The notes: a model not told the origin generated them from the sequence alone. A stretch of 64,000 nt of DNA from Veillonella absiana (GCF_032970905.1 NZ_JAWJZA010000009.1), one strand, 5' to 3'; counted from the first letter of the stretch, positions 9,355 through 19,284 are shown. A program made the numbers and translations.

Positions 9355-9999
9355 ATGAAACGATATCTACATGTAGCACTGATTGTAGTGCTCTTACTAT
9401 TGATGGCCAATCTACTAATTGGCATTGGTGTATTTCATGAATCCTTAGGCCTCATTATGGGCCTATTGGTGCTAGTACATTTAGTACAGAATAGAACCTG
9501 GTGGCAATCCCTATTTAAGGGCAAATACAATGTGCAGCGTTTTGTTTTAGTTCTACTGAATGTCGCGCTAGCCATTGGGATTGTTATCACTATGATTAGT
9601 GGCATCCGTATGTCCCATTATGTTATTCCCAATACGATATTCTTTAAACAAATGGGAACAATTCGATTGATTCACCACTATGCAGCCTATTGGGTATTTA
9701 TCATTTGTGCGGCTCATGTAGGATTACATGTACCCGTTATTACCGGCCGATGGCCAGTATTAAAACGAGCACTGCAATCTCAGAATATATGGTTACAGGG
9801 AATTGTGGCATTGATTTGTTTATACGGTGCCTATGCGTTCTGGTATGAATCCTTATTTATGTACTTAACGTTTATATCGGACTTTGCATATTTTGATTTC
9901 GACCAACCAGTACTACTATTCCTATTCAACTATTTTTCTATCTTTATCTTAGTGGCAGCTATTTTCTATCGTCTCTTCGGCGTGCGTCGAAATGGGTAA
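9355..9999 (+). CDS. DUF4405-type membrane protein (cytochrome b-like)
   Basis: The 214-residue protein has five or six hydrophobic helices and conserved histidines within or next to them (HESLG, HLVQN, IHHYAAYW, AAHVGLH). That pattern fits the DUF4405 family, thought to bind heme and to work with flavin-linked redox proteins. The segment RMSHYVIPN links two helices. AAAGGAG precedes the ATG. Placement after a surface flavodoxin suggests transmembrane electron transfer, which is inference. The exact heme ligands cannot be proven here. Confidence 0.7.
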   Translation: MKRYLHVALIVVLLLLMANLLIGIGVFHESLGLIMGLLVLVHLVQNRTWWQSLFKGKYNVQRFVLVLLNVALAIGIVITMISGIRMSHYVIPNTIFFKQMGTIRLIHHYAAYWVFIICAAHVGLHVPVITGRWPVLKRALQSQNIWLQGIVALICLYGAYAFWYESLFMYLTFISDFAYFDFDQPVLLFLFNYFSIFILVAAIFYRLFGVRRNG

Positions 10000-10048
10000 T
10001 TTTTGATGGTGAAAGTAGCTCATAAGGGAAACGTAAAAGAGGCATAAC

Positions 10049-11215
10049 ATGAACGATTTCATCTTTCAAAATACAACAAAAATCTATTTCGGTAAAGATC
10101 AATTGGGCCATTTAGGCGAAGAGGTTGGCGCTTGTGGCACCAGAGTATTGCTTGTTTATGGTGGTGGTTCAATAAAGGCTAATGGTATCTACGATGATGT
10201 GATGGCCGAATTAGAGCACGTTGGGGCCGAAGTATTTGAACTTTCAGGGGTAGAACCTAACCCGCGTCATACAACAGTTAATAAAGGTGCCGATATTTGT
10301 AAACGTGAAGGTATTGATATGATCCTTGCTGTAGGTGGGGGCTCTACTATCGATTGTGCTAAGGCCATTGCAGCAGCTACTTTCTATGATGGTGATTCAT
10401 GGGATTTGGTGATTGGGAAGGCTGCTGTGACTAATGCTCTACCTATCGTGACAGTATTAACATTAGCGGCTACAGGTTCTGAAATGGATCCTGTAGGTGT
10501 CATCAGTAATATAGAGACTAATGAAAAATATGGGATTGGACATAGTTTATTGCAACCAAAGGTATCCTTTTTAAATCCGGAATATACATTTACTGTGAAT
10601 GCATACCAAACAGCTAGTGGCAGTGTGGATATTATGGCTCATGTGTTTGATATGATGTACTTTACAATGAAACCTAAGTTTGATATGATTCATCGCATGG
10701 CTACAGAGGTATTGAGTACCGTTATTCAATATGCGCCGCTGGCCCTTAAAGAACCAGCAAACTATGAGGCTAGAGCTAATTTAATGTGGGCTTCCAGTTG
10801 GGCGCTAAATGGATTCCTCGGACGTAGTGGTGATTTTCCAACATGCCATAAAATTGAGCATGAATTATCCGCCTATTATGATATTACTCATGGTCACGGA
10901 TTAGCTATAATTATTCCTCATTGGTTAACATATATTTTGACTGATGAAACAGCGCCTCAAATCAAAAAAATGGGCGTAGATTTATTCAATACTGATGAAA
11001 GTTTGAACGACATAGATGGTGCAAAAGTAGCCATTGCTGCATTGAGTACATTCTTCTTTGATACTTTGGGCCTAGATAGTAAATTGAGTGATTTAGGCAT
11101 TAGCGATAAGGATTTTAAAGCCATGGCAAGGAATGCAGCTAAGGGTGGTACTTTAAAAGGGTTTATAGAATTGACGCCAGAAGATATAGAAAAGATTTTG
11201 ATCGCAAGTTTATAA
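10049..11215 (+). CDS. Iron-containing alcohol dehydrogenase (butanol dehydrogenase/YqhD type)
   Basis: The 388-residue protein belongs to the group III NAD(P)H-dependent alcohol dehydrogenases. Visible features are the nucleotide-binding GGGSTIDCAKAIA near residue 98, the NxE/TGSEMD region, and the metal-binding histidines in KIEHELS and THGHGLAI. It reduces aldehydes to alcohols. In enterics the relative YqhD is paired with an aldo/keto reductase for aldehyde detoxification, which parallels this cluster. The ADH gene itself is intact. It ends 11 bp before the GNAT gene, which likely shares its transcript. Confidence 0.9.
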   Translation: MNDFIFQNTTKIYFGKDQLGHLGEEVGACGTRVLLVYGGGSIKANGIYDDVMAELEHVGAEVFELSGVEPNPRHTTVNKGADICKREGIDMILAVGGGSTIDCAKAIAAATFYDGDSWDLVIGKAAVTNALPIVTVLTLAATGSEMDPVGVISNIETNEKYGIGHSLLQPKVSFLNPEYTFTVNAYQTASGSVDIMAHVFDMMYFTMKPKFDMIHRMATEVLSTVIQYAPLALKEPANYEARANLMWASSWALNGFLGRSGDFPTCHKIEHELSAYYDITHGHGLAIIIPHWLTYILTDETAPQIKKMGVDLFNTDESLNDIDGAKVAIAALSTFFFDTLGLDSKLSDLGISDKDFKAMARNAAKGGTLKGFIELTPEDIEKILIASL

Positions 11216-11226
11216 GGAGTAGTTCC

Positions 11227-11718
11227 ATGAGTATTACCATTAGACCTGCAACAATAGATGATTTAGAAAACGTAAATCGTATTGAAAGTGAATGTTTCCC
11301 TGAGGCTGAGGCCGCAACGTATGATAGTTTGAAACGCCGTTTGCGTGATTTTAAAACATCCTACCTAGTAGCTGAAAAAGATGGTCGTATCGTTGGCCAC
11401 GTAAATGGTTGTGTCACAAAAGAAACACATTTGATTGATGAATTATATTCCTCTAATGATTTGCATGACGAAGCAGCACCTAATCAAATGATTTTTGGAT
11501 TAGCTACAGATCCCAAGGAACAACATCAAGGCATTGCCTCTAAATTAATGAAAGCTTACATTGACGTAGCGAAAGAACATAATCGTGAATCTATCATTTT
11601 GACATGTAAGGACCATTTGATTCCGTTCTATTGTAGTTTTGGATTTAAAGATAAAGGTATTTCCGACTCTACTCATGGCGGCGTGCAATGGCATGAAATG
11701 GTGCTAACACTAAAATAA
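11227..11718 (+). CDS. GNAT-family N-acetyltransferase
   Basis: This 163-residue protein opens with ITIRPATIDDLENV and carries the acetyl-CoA pyrophosphate loop as PKEQHQGIASKLM (about residues 97-109), followed by the C-terminal strand GFKDKGIS. It transfers acetyl from acetyl-CoA to an amine; the substrate is unknown. AAGGAG stands before the ATG, and it is closely coupled to the alcohol dehydrogenase gene. Confidence 0.88.
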   Translation: MSITIRPATIDDLENVNRIESECFPEAEAATYDSLKRRLRDFKTSYLVAEKDGRIVGHVNGCVTKETHLIDELYSSNDLHDEAAPNQMIFGLATDPKEQHQGIASKLMKAYIDVAKEHNRESIILTCKDHLIPFYCSFGFKDKGISDSTHGGVQWHEMVLTLK

Positions 11719-11784
11719 TAGAATTAGTATACATGGAATGGTTAAAAATAGAATGACTATAATGGTGGACGTTAAACGTATTAT

Positions 11785-11967
11785 ATGGCTATCTCTAGTC
11801 CTGTTACCATCGGCCATAATGTGTGGTTAGGCGGTAATTGTACGGTGCTACCAGGTGTTACCATTGGTGATAATTCCATCATTGCAGCTGGCGCCGTAGT
11901 GAGTGCCGATGTACCACCTAATGTTGTAGTGGGTGGGGTGCCAGCGAGGGTGCTTAAACAACTGTAG
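11785..11967 (+). pseudogene. Hexapeptide-repeat acetyltransferase (maltose O-acetyltransferase type), C-terminal fragment
   Basis: Only the last 60 residues remain: the left-handed beta-helix end (ISSPVTIGHNVWLGGN, GVTIGDNSIIAAGAVVS) and the characteristic VGGVPARVLKQL tail. Full enzymes are about 185-200 residues, so the first two-thirds, with the catalytic His, are gone. The upstream 66 bp do not continue the family. A strong terminator follows. Confidence 0.85.
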
Positions 11968-11980
11968 CATAGACAGAGAA

Positions 11981-12021
11981 AGACTCCATTTCGGAATATA
12001 TCCGAGATGGAGTCTTTTTTA
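11981..12021 (+). terminator. Intrinsic terminator between acetyltransferase fragment and pepT fragment
   Basis: A 15-bp stem (11981-11995 with 12001-12015, one G-U pair) with flanking A and T runs could serve both converging genes. Confidence 0.8.
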
Positions 12022-12045
12022 TAGTAGATTGGGAAGTGATGAAAC

Positions 12046-12733
12046 TTATTTTTCTACATTCGCAATGTTTACTATAATTTCAACAGCTTTTTTCATATCG
12101 TCTATGCATGCGAATTCATGACGGCCATGTAGATTTTCTACGCCGGCAAAGATATTTGGTGTAGGAATACCCATGAAGGAAATTTTAGAACCATCAGTGC
12201 CGCCACGGATTGGCTTGCAATCTGGTTCGATGCCAGCTTTTTTCATCGCGGCTTTCGCTACGTTCACGCATTCCATACGATCTTTGATGACATCGTACAT
12301 GTTATAGTATTGGTCTTTTACGATAACTTCTACAACTTCACGGCCGTAGATTTCATTCAAAGTGCGACCAGCTTGTTCAAAAAATGTTTTCTTAGCTTCG
12401 AATAATTGTTTGTCGTGGTCACGGATAATGTAATTCATGCGACCAGTATCCACTTGTGTTTCCATGCTCATGAGCATAAAGAAACCTTCGCGATTATGTG
12501 TGTGTTCAGGAACGGCAGCACCAGGGAGCATGGCATCAAATTGCATTGCGAGTTTACCACAGTTGATCATGATATCTTTTGCTGTGCCAGTATGAACGGA
12601 AACGCCTTTTAACATTACGGTGCCGCTAGCAGCGTTAAATGTTTCATATTCGAGTTGGCCGAGGCTTTCACCATCGATAGTGTAGGCATAGTCCACAGGG
12701 AATTTTGATACATCGAATTTGTCCGCACCGACA
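12046..12733 (-). pseudogene. pepT: Peptidase T, C-terminal half only
   Basis: The frame gives the C-terminal half of the M20 tripeptidase PepT, starting around VGADKFDVSKFPVDYAYT and running through EYETFNAASG, VHTGTAKD, HTHNREGF, PIRGGTDGSKISFMG, ENLHGRHEFA. Full PepT is about 410 residues; about 230 remain. The N-terminal metal-binding half and start are missing. The break at about 12733 coincides with the truncated 5' end of the divergent OPT gene, so one deletion probably removed both starts and the shared promoter region. Confidence 0.88.
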
Positions 12734-14208
12734 GCAGAGCCCGTGTTGGACCCTCATAAGGAGTATAAGGAAATTAATGGATACGTAGTATTCTGGGGCT
12801 TATTCTTTGAAGCTATCTTTTCATTAGCAGTAGGCTATTTATGTTTGAAAATTGGTCAAACAGTAGATGCCTTTGCACCAGTATCCATTTTATCAATGGG
12901 GATAGCTATTATTTTCCATTGTAAAAATGCATTTGCAGAAACAGTTCACATTCAAGCTATTGCTAGTTCTGGTACTAGCTCTTTATGTGGTAGTATGTTT
13001 ATTTTACCGGCATTATATATCTTGAATATTCAAGGTGTCTCTGCATTTGAAATGATTGTACCTATTTTATTAGGTGGTGTATTAGGTGTATTCTTCTCCG
13101 TCATGTTCCGTCGTTATTTTTGCGAGGAAATGCACTATGTGTATCCATATCCATCCGGCCGTGCGGCTGCCGAAGTATTGCTTAGTAGCGAAGGTAGCAA
13201 AGCTAAATTGATGATCGCTAGTGGTTTAATCGGTATGGCTTATGACTTTGTATTAAATACATTAGGGTGGTGGCAAGAGGTTATCAGTACAACAACATTT
13301 AGCTGGGGCCAAGCCATCCAATCTAAATTCAAACTAGCTATGTCCCTTGATAGTGATGCGGCTTTATTAGGCATTGGTTACTTCACTGGTTTACGTTATG
13401 CAGCGATTATCGCAGCAGGTTCTTTCTTCTCTTGGTTCATCGCGATTCCTATCGTGTACTACATGGGCGGCGACTTCCCAATGGTTGTGAAAGGTCAAGG
13501 AATCTTGTTGGCTGATGCACCAGTTCGTGCCGTATTCCTTGGCTATGTTCGTCACATTGGTATCGGCGTGGCTGGTAATTTCATGGCCGAATTGAAAGTA
13601 GCGTACCTCACAGGTGCGACACCTGCGAAAATGCAAAAATGGCAAGCCGTTGGTTGCGTATTGTCCGCAGTAGTTTCCGTAGGCGTTTTGGTATTGCTTA
13701 ACGTGCATACGGCTTCGTTGGCGAAGGCGCGTTGAATGCTCCTCAAGCGAACGCTATGGCCGCTATCGTTGAACCATTGATGTCCGGTGGCGATGCTCCT
13801 TGGCCTCTATATATGGCTGGTGCTTTCTTCGCTATCGTATTATGGATGGTAAAAGTTCCACCTTTGGCATTTGCTCTTGGTGCGTACTTACCAATGGAAA
13901 TCAACATGCCAGTTCTTGTTGGCGGTTTGATTAACTACTTAGTATCCACAAGCAGCGACGACGAAGACACTAACCGTCTACGCATGAGCGAAGGCGGTAC
14001 TATCGATTCCGGTTTAGTAGCCGGTGGTGCTATCGGTTCCTTAATCAGTGCCATCCTTCGTATCGCTGGTGTTGACTGGTTCCTTGGTGAATGGGTTGAA
14101 ACTCCAGGTGCTACCTACTTAGGTATGGTAATGTACATTTTCCTTTGCGGTTACATGTATAAATTTTCTATGAAAGTAAAAGCAAAAAAAGTCGTTGCTA
14201 AAGCGTAA
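12719..14208 (+). pseudogene. OPT-family oligopeptide transporter, decayed
   Basis: The N-terminal sequence TAEPVLDPHKEYKEINGYVVFW and repeated membrane helices identify a bacterial OPT transporter. Three lesions are visible. The natural start codon is lost at the junction with pepT (only a TTG remains). The segment GYVRHIGIGVAGNFMAELKVAYLTG joins two parts that normally lie roughly 100 or more residues apart, so an in-frame deletion is likely. A single-base loss near 13700 shifts the frame; the second part (EGALNAPQANAMAAI onward) ends at 14208. About 500 residues remain of a usual 600 or more. Confidence 0.82.
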
Positions 14209-14280
14209 TATAGAGCCTATTTTCTCCATATGTTGGCAGTCTTCATAATCTAATATATTTTAAAATACTGAGTATTCAAA

Positions 14281-14325
14281 AAGAGCCCACTAATATATCT
14301 ATTAGTGGGCTAGTGGGCTCTTTCT
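14281..14325 (+). terminator. Terminator carrying an 8-bp tandem duplication
   Basis: The stem AGCCCACTAAT/ATTAGTGGGCT is followed by a second copy of TAGTGGGC (14303-14310 and 14311-14318) and then TCTTT. Without one copy the hairpin would be a longer standard terminator for the converging OPT and DUF362 genes. Confidence 0.7.
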
Positions 14326-14365
14326 ATAAGGGAGTGGTTAGCATCCAAATGATGTGCATATGCTA

Positions 14366-15472
14366 TTATTTTGTGAATGGTTTTACATCTTTCACCGCGT
14401 CAGCAAGGGAAATAGGCGCATCGTTATTATCGATATCAAGTAAGATATAACGATCATTACCCATGCCTAATTCTTTCATATAGGATAATTGACGAAGACC
14501 GTGACGACTAATCATGCGTTCTTTCAAATCGTGATTATCCGATTCTTTCATAGCGAATACTAGGTCAACAGATGCTTGATCGATAGCTAAGATGTCTGTG
14601 GAACCCAAGATGCCTACGTTTGGTGTTACCACTGGTTGAGCATTTACGCCTTCACAGTCACAAGAAACGGACATATTGCGCATTACGTTGATATAGGAAA
14701 TGTTATCGCCGAAATGTTCAAGCGTAGCCTTAGTGGATTCGCTGATGCGTTCCATCAATTCTTCTTCAGCAATATCCCATTGGCTATTTCGGCTATGAAT
14801 CATTTTTTTACCAATGTGACCATCTGCATTACCGATACCAATATTTTTATTGGAACCGCCGAAACCGCCCATCATGTGACCTTTGAAATGAGTCAATGCC
14901 AAGAAGGAATCGTAATTGGATAACGTTTTACCCATGGACATTTCCGTGAACCATTTGCCACCTGTTAATGGGAACATAGCAGTGCCATCTTCGTCCATGA
15001 TATCTACGGGTGAAAATGTCCAACCGTTAACTTCCAATGTTTTACGGTGATCTTCTGTTGTATAGCGGTCGCCTTCATAGTATGTATTCGTTTCCACAAT
15101 TGTGGCATTAGATAGTTTTTGGTCGAATAATTCCTTAACCCATGGTGCCGGAATGATGTTAGGACCATGTTGTTCGCCAGTGTGTAATTTAACTGCGATT
15201 TTGCCAGTTAAATTAGTGCTGATTTTATCATAGATTTTAACAAGACCTGCAGGGGAGAGGTCACGTGTGAAATATACGACAGACTCTTTGCCAGTACGTT
15301 CGGATGGTGCAATATATTTGTCGCCATCTGTACCTGGAACTGGATTTGCTACATTACTAGCCGCAGCTGCTGTATTTGTGATTGGTTCGTTTGTTGTCTT
15401 AGTCAAGATGTTCGCCCCCATTAATCCTACCGCGCCAAGGCCGGCAGATTTTAAAAAATCTCTACGTTTCAT
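14366..15472 (-). CDS. DUF362-domain protein with twin-arginine signal
   Basis: A 368-residue protein starts with MKRRDFLKSAGLGAVG, a Tat signal with paired Arg at residues 3-4, then an Ala/Asn-rich linker and a DUF362 domain (KIAVKLHTGEQHGPNIIP, HFKGHMMGGFGGSNKNIGIG). DUF362 proteins are often linked to iron-sulfur proteins, but their reaction is unknown. The C-terminal ferredoxin domain seen in some relatives is absent. The start at 15472 is chosen because GGAGG lies upstream at the right distance; an upstream ATG would put ten residues before the Tat motif. It is monocistronic, divergent from the binding-protein gene. Confidence 0.8.
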   Translation of the reverse strand: MKRRDFLKSAGLGAVGLMGANILTKTTNEPITNTAAAASNVANPVPGTDGDKYIAPSERTGKESVVYFTRDLSPAGLVKIYDKISTNLTGKIAVKLHTGEQHGPNIIPAPWVKELFDQKLSNATIVETNTYYEGDRYTTEDHRKTLEVNGWTFSPVDIMDEDGTAMFPLTGGKWFTEMSMGKTLSNYDSFLALTHFKGHMMGGFGGSNKNIGIGNADGHIGKKMIHSRNSQWDIAEEELMERISESTKATLEHFGDNISYINVMRNMSVSCDCEGVNAQPVVTPNVGILGSTDILAIDQASVDLVFAMKESDNHDLKERMISRHGLRQLSYMKELGMGNDRYILLDIDNNDAPISLADAVKDVKPFTK

Positions 15473-15719
15473 CGGAGTTTCCTCCTTTTCTATATTATAC
15501 AACTAAATCTAGTATAATTATAACTCTTTTTGGTGAAAGCAAATAATACTTTCTATACATGATTTATTATAGTTTAGAGGATTGGTAAGGCGGCATATTG
15601 CCTCATAAAATACCATCTTATCATTTATGCCTGATTTCTATAATCTTATTTTATAACATGGGAAATGATTATAGGATTTTTTTATAACGAATTAAAACCT
15701 ACAAGTGTAGTTGGAATTG

Positions 15720-15748
15720 TTGACCTCAAAGGTATGCTCTGTTACAAT
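15720..15748 (+). promoter_or_regulatory. Promoter of the solute-binding protein gene
   Basis: TTGACC (15720-15725) and TACAAT (15743-15748) are separated by exactly 17 bp, giving a leader of about 95 nt before 15852. The rest of the 379-bp gap to DUF362 is AT-rich, with a possible minus-strand -10 near 15515-15525 and GTGAAAG at 15533. Confidence 0.7.
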
Positions 15749-15851
15749 TAGACCAGTTAATACGATGGTACATGCGTTGAGATACACAGTGTACATTAGT
15801 TGAGAAATCGACTTGAGAGATACATAGAGATATCATTACGGAGGGAATTTG

Positions 15852-16631
15852 ATGAAGAATAGACGTATAGTATGGATATTAGGAGTGCTCACATTAGCAC
15901 TTGGATTGTTAGTGGCAGGTTGCGGAACATCTGCAGATAATTCAAAAGTATTGAAAGTAGGTACTGATGCTACCTATGCACCATTTGGTTTTAAAGATCA
16001 ACAAACTGGAGATCTAGCTGGCTTTGATATTGATATCATTAAAGCCATTGCAAAAGAAGAAGGCCTTAAGGTAGAGGTTCAAAATTTGAATTTTGATGCA
16101 TTGTTACCAGCATTACAAACAAATACATTAGATGTTGCTATTTCAGATATGACAATCTCTGAAGAACGTGCTAAACAAGTGGATTTCTCTAATTCCTACT
16201 ATATCGCTGGCAGTGGTCTCGTAGTAAATCTAGATAACACGGATATTAAAGCGTTCTCTGATTTGCCAGGTAAACGAATTGGTGTTTCCATCGGTTCTAC
16301 TGGTTCTGAAATTGCAAGCAAAATTCCAAATGCTCAAATTCGTGAATTCAATAATATCGTAGATGCATTCCTTGAATTGCAGAATGGTGGTGTTGATGTA
16401 GTAATCAATGATACACCAGTAAACGAATACTATGTAAATACAAAGGGTAAAGGTATTGCTAAAGTAGTAGGTGAAGATTATGAAGCCGCGCCACTTGGTA
16501 TTGCTGTGAAAAAAGGGAACACTGAATTATTGAAAAAAATCAACGATGGCCTTGGCAAAATTAAAGCTAATGGTGAGTATGCAAAAATCTATAAAAAATG
16601 GTTTGATAAAGAACCACCTACAGAAAAATAA
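15852..16631 (+). CDS. Amino-acid ABC transporter substrate-binding lipoprotein
   Basis: The 259-residue protein has a lipoprotein signal (lipobox LVAGC, Cys24) and a family 3 solute-binding domain. The domain shows VGTDATYAPFGF, GFDIDIIKAIAKEEG, DVAISDMTISEERAKQVDFS and GVDVVINDTPV. It binds an amino acid, probably polar or glutamine-like, outside the membrane. Permease and ATPase genes are not adjacent, so it is an orphan that must work with components elsewhere. The ATG at 15852 follows GGAGGG; a TTG three bases earlier is possible. A terminator follows at 16709. Confidence 0.88.
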   Translation: MKNRRIVWILGVLTLALGLLVAGCGTSADNSKVLKVGTDATYAPFGFKDQQTGDLAGFDIDIIKAIAKEEGLKVEVQNLNFDALLPALQTNTLDVAISDMTISEERAKQVDFSNSYYIAGSGLVVNLDNTDIKAFSDLPGKRIGVSIGSTGSEIASKIPNAQIREFNNIVDAFLELQNGGVDVVINDTPVNEYYVNTKGKGIAKVVGEDYEAAPLGIAVKKGNTELLKKINDGLGKIKANGEYAKIYKKWFDKEPPTEK

Positions 16632-16706
16632 TGACATACATATAGTTCATAGGTAATATAAATTTCGTTTAGCGAATATACAATGAACGATACTATAAAC
16701 AAGGTA

Positions 16707-16732
16707 AAAGGCCCGCTGTGAGGTGGGCCTCT
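16707..16732 (+). terminator. Hairpin after the binding-protein gene
   Basis: AGGCCC and GGGCCT (16709-16714 with 16725-16730) form a GC-rich stem, followed by a short, weak CTTGT tract. Confidence 0.5.
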
Positions 16733-16770
16733 TGTCAGTATTAATACAAGAATGATTCGAGGTACATTAT

Positions 16771-17811
16771 ATGGCAACAATAACATCCAAATTTACAGAT
16801 GCAGTACTTAGTAAAAAACAACTTGTCCTAGATGGGGCGTTCGCTACTGAATTAGAGTCCTATGGTTGTAATTTAAATGATCCATTATGGTCTGCAAAGG
16901 TTTTATTTGAGCAACCAGATCTTGTAAAAAAGGTACATAATTCCTATTTGGCAGCTGGTGCAGATATTATTGAAAGCTCCGGCTATCAAGCAACAGTAGT
17001 AGGATTCCAAGACAAAGGGTTTTCTCATTGTGAGGCTATTGAGCTTGTAAAATTATCCGTTCGCACTGCTATAGCGGCCCGTGATGAGTTTGTGGCAGCA
17101 AGTGGTCATAAGACTAACTCTGTGGAGTCTAATAATAGTGATTCTAATTGCACTGATCCCAATGGCACGGATTCCTATAGTGCTATTGATGTGCTAGATA
17201 ACGGTCAATTAGCTACACCAATTGTAGCTGCTTCGGTGGGGCCATATGGTGCTTTTTTAGCGGATGGGTCTGAATATCGTGGTGATTATAATGTAGGAGA
17301 TAATGTTTTAGTAGACTTTCACAAAGGACGTATTGCCTTGTTTGCAGAGGAGCAACCAGATGTATTCGCTTGTGAAACCGTACCGTCATTACAGGAGGCT
17401 AGAGCATTAGCCGAGGTATTATCGGATGAATTAGTGTCTAGAAATATTCCAGCTTGGATTTCATTCTCTTGTGCTGATGAGGAACACACTTGTGGCGGAG
17501 ATCTAATTGAGGATTGTGCAGAATTTTTAGATACAGTTGATGCAGTGCAGGCTATTGGTGTGAACTGTACGCAACCTAAATATGTAGAGTCATTGATTCG
17601 TCATATTAAAGCAAAAACAAACAAAGCCATTGTGGTGTATCCAAACACCGGGGAATTGTATGATAATGTGAATAAAACTTGGTTTGGTGAGGCGGATGCT
17701 TTTGATCAATATGCAAAAACATGGGCTGAAGCAGGGGCACAAATTATCGGAGGTTGTTGTCGTACGGGCCTTAAGAATATTGGACGTATTGCGGAGTGGG
17801 CGCATAAATAA
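16771..17811 (+). CDS. mmuM: Homocysteine S-methyltransferase
   Basis: The 346-residue enzyme moves a methyl group from S-methylmethionine (or SAM) to homocysteine to form methionine. The zinc-binding cysteines are visible in GVNCTQP (about residue 256) and in the C-terminal GGCCRTG. DGAFATELE near residue 20 and SSGYQATVVGF are family blocks. An unusual Asn/Ser/Asp-rich, low-complexity insert (about residues 111-140) lengthens it by about 30 residues. It stands alone between hairpins. Its role in methionine recycling complements the sulfate genes further on. Confidence 0.85.
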   Translation: MATITSKFTDAVLSKKQLVLDGAFATELESYGCNLNDPLWSAKVLFEQPDLVKKVHNSYLAAGADIIESSGYQATVVGFQDKGFSHCEAIELVKLSVRTAIAARDEFVAASGHKTNSVESNNSDSNCTDPNGTDSYSAIDVLDNGQLATPIVAASVGPYGAFLADGSEYRGDYNVGDNVLVDFHKGRIALFAEEQPDVFACETVPSLQEARALAEVLSDELVSRNIPAWISFSCADEEHTCGGDLIEDCAEFLDTVDAVQAIGVNCTQPKYVESLIRHIKAKTNKAIVVYPNTGELYDNVNKTWFGEADAFDQYAKTWAEAGAQIIGGCCRTGLKNIGRIAEWAHK

Positions 17812-17938
17812 GTATTCCACATAATTTGAGATTCGACCGTGTGTGGAATAGCTACTGTATGAATATAGGGGACTTCGGGCAGTAGACTTTAATTATGACT
17901 AATAGGTCATAGGTGAAAATAGAGAGTAGTTGAGAAAA

Positions 17939-19127
17939 ATGAGTTTTAGGACAGGTGTTCGAAAATGGCTTTACCATGAGGATAGTTGGGCCATGATTAT
18001 CGCCTTGGGTTTTGCTGTGAGTACCACAGTTTTATATTTTTTAGGTGTAGATTTGCTAGTCTGGGTGAATGATATTAGTATTCGTAAATGGACGACGTTT
18101 AATGAATTACTAATCTTGCTAGAGTCACACGTAGGCTATTATTTCTTGCTCTTATTTGTCTTGCTTGGGGTGATGGGTGCGACCATGCCCATGAGCATGA
18201 TTATGTCTGTTGGCCCTATTGCGGTTGTACAAGCCTTACTGGTGGGGATTATTGGATTTGCGCTAATGATGTTTATTGGTATCTATGTTTTTCGCATAGA
18301 ACGCCGCTTGGTGGCTACCTTAGCGACGGCTATGGCGGTGGGAAATGTGACGGGGATTGTGGCTGGTGCGGAGGCATCTAAGGCTAAATTACGTGTCATT
18401 CGTACCGGGTTTGCTCTGTGTATTATTGGATCTATTATCTTATTGTTTCTACAAACGGCTATGACTGAGTACTTCGGCATTCCCCATTCTATTGCGGGGG
18501 CTTGGGCAGGATCTTCTACAGTGGCTGCCGTGGCGGGCTTTACTACAGTGGCCGCTATTGGATCCGATTCAGCTATGCAATCCTACACATTGGTAAAAGT
18601 AATCGGCCGTGATATGTCCGTTGTGATTTGGACAGTTTTAGTTGGTATCATCGCAGTTCGTTATTGGGAACCTACGAGTCCTCAGTATCGTGGTAAAACT
18701 AATGCTTTGGATATTAGCAATACTAGTAAATTGGCCATTGTGAAAGTTCACGCTGAAGAGTCGTTGGACAATAATTTATCTTTAGCACGAAAAGTATGGG
18801 ACCGATTCCCTAGATTTATTATTGGTTTGTTGGGGGCATCTATATTATGCTCTATTGTTATTTATATTATGCTCTATTGTTATTTATATTTTGCCTAGTG
18901 AACAAGGGAAAGTATTTAACAACGAAGTTCTAGGCTTATTGAAAATAATTAGGAATTGGTTTTTTACCTTAACGTTTTTAGGAATTGGGTTTAATACTAA
19001 GATTGAAGATATTAAGGCCATTGGATGGAGGACGACAGCGGCGTTTATGTCGGTCCTAACGTTGGTAACCATCATTGGATATTTCTTGTCGGCCTATGTA
19101 TTCGGGGAATTCTGGATGTCGCTATGA
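17939..19127 (+). pseudogene. YeiH-family (UPF0324) membrane protein, frameshifted by a 22-bp tandem duplication
   Basis: The protein has about ten hydrophobic helices and the family core GAWAGSSTVAAVAGF. These belong to the YeiH/putative sulfate exporter family. At 18842-18885 two identical 22-bp copies stand in tandem; since 22 is not a multiple of three, the frame ends at 18898. Removing one copy restores a normal C-terminus (ILPSEQGKVFNNEVLGL ... LTFLGIGFNTKIEDIKAIGW) to 19127. All other sequence is clean, so this gene is one precise excision away from function. The ATG at 17939 or a TTG at 17930 may start it. Confidence 0.88.
18842..18885 (+). repeat. 22-bp perfect tandem duplication inside yeiH-like gene
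   Basis: Two adjacent identical 22-bp units (18842-18863 and 18864-18885) lie within a membrane-helix codon stretch and cause the frameshift described for the gene. Confidence 0.95.
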
Positions 19128-19284
19128 GGTTCGTGGCTAATTTAATAGAATACTAGAGGGACACAAAAAGCAGACATATCTAAAATTTCAACTCCAGCTC
19201 TTAGGCGCAATGTTAAAATTTCAGATATGACTGACGCCCGTTTATTGTATAAGTATTTTTGGGGTAGTATGCCGTGGGATGCGA

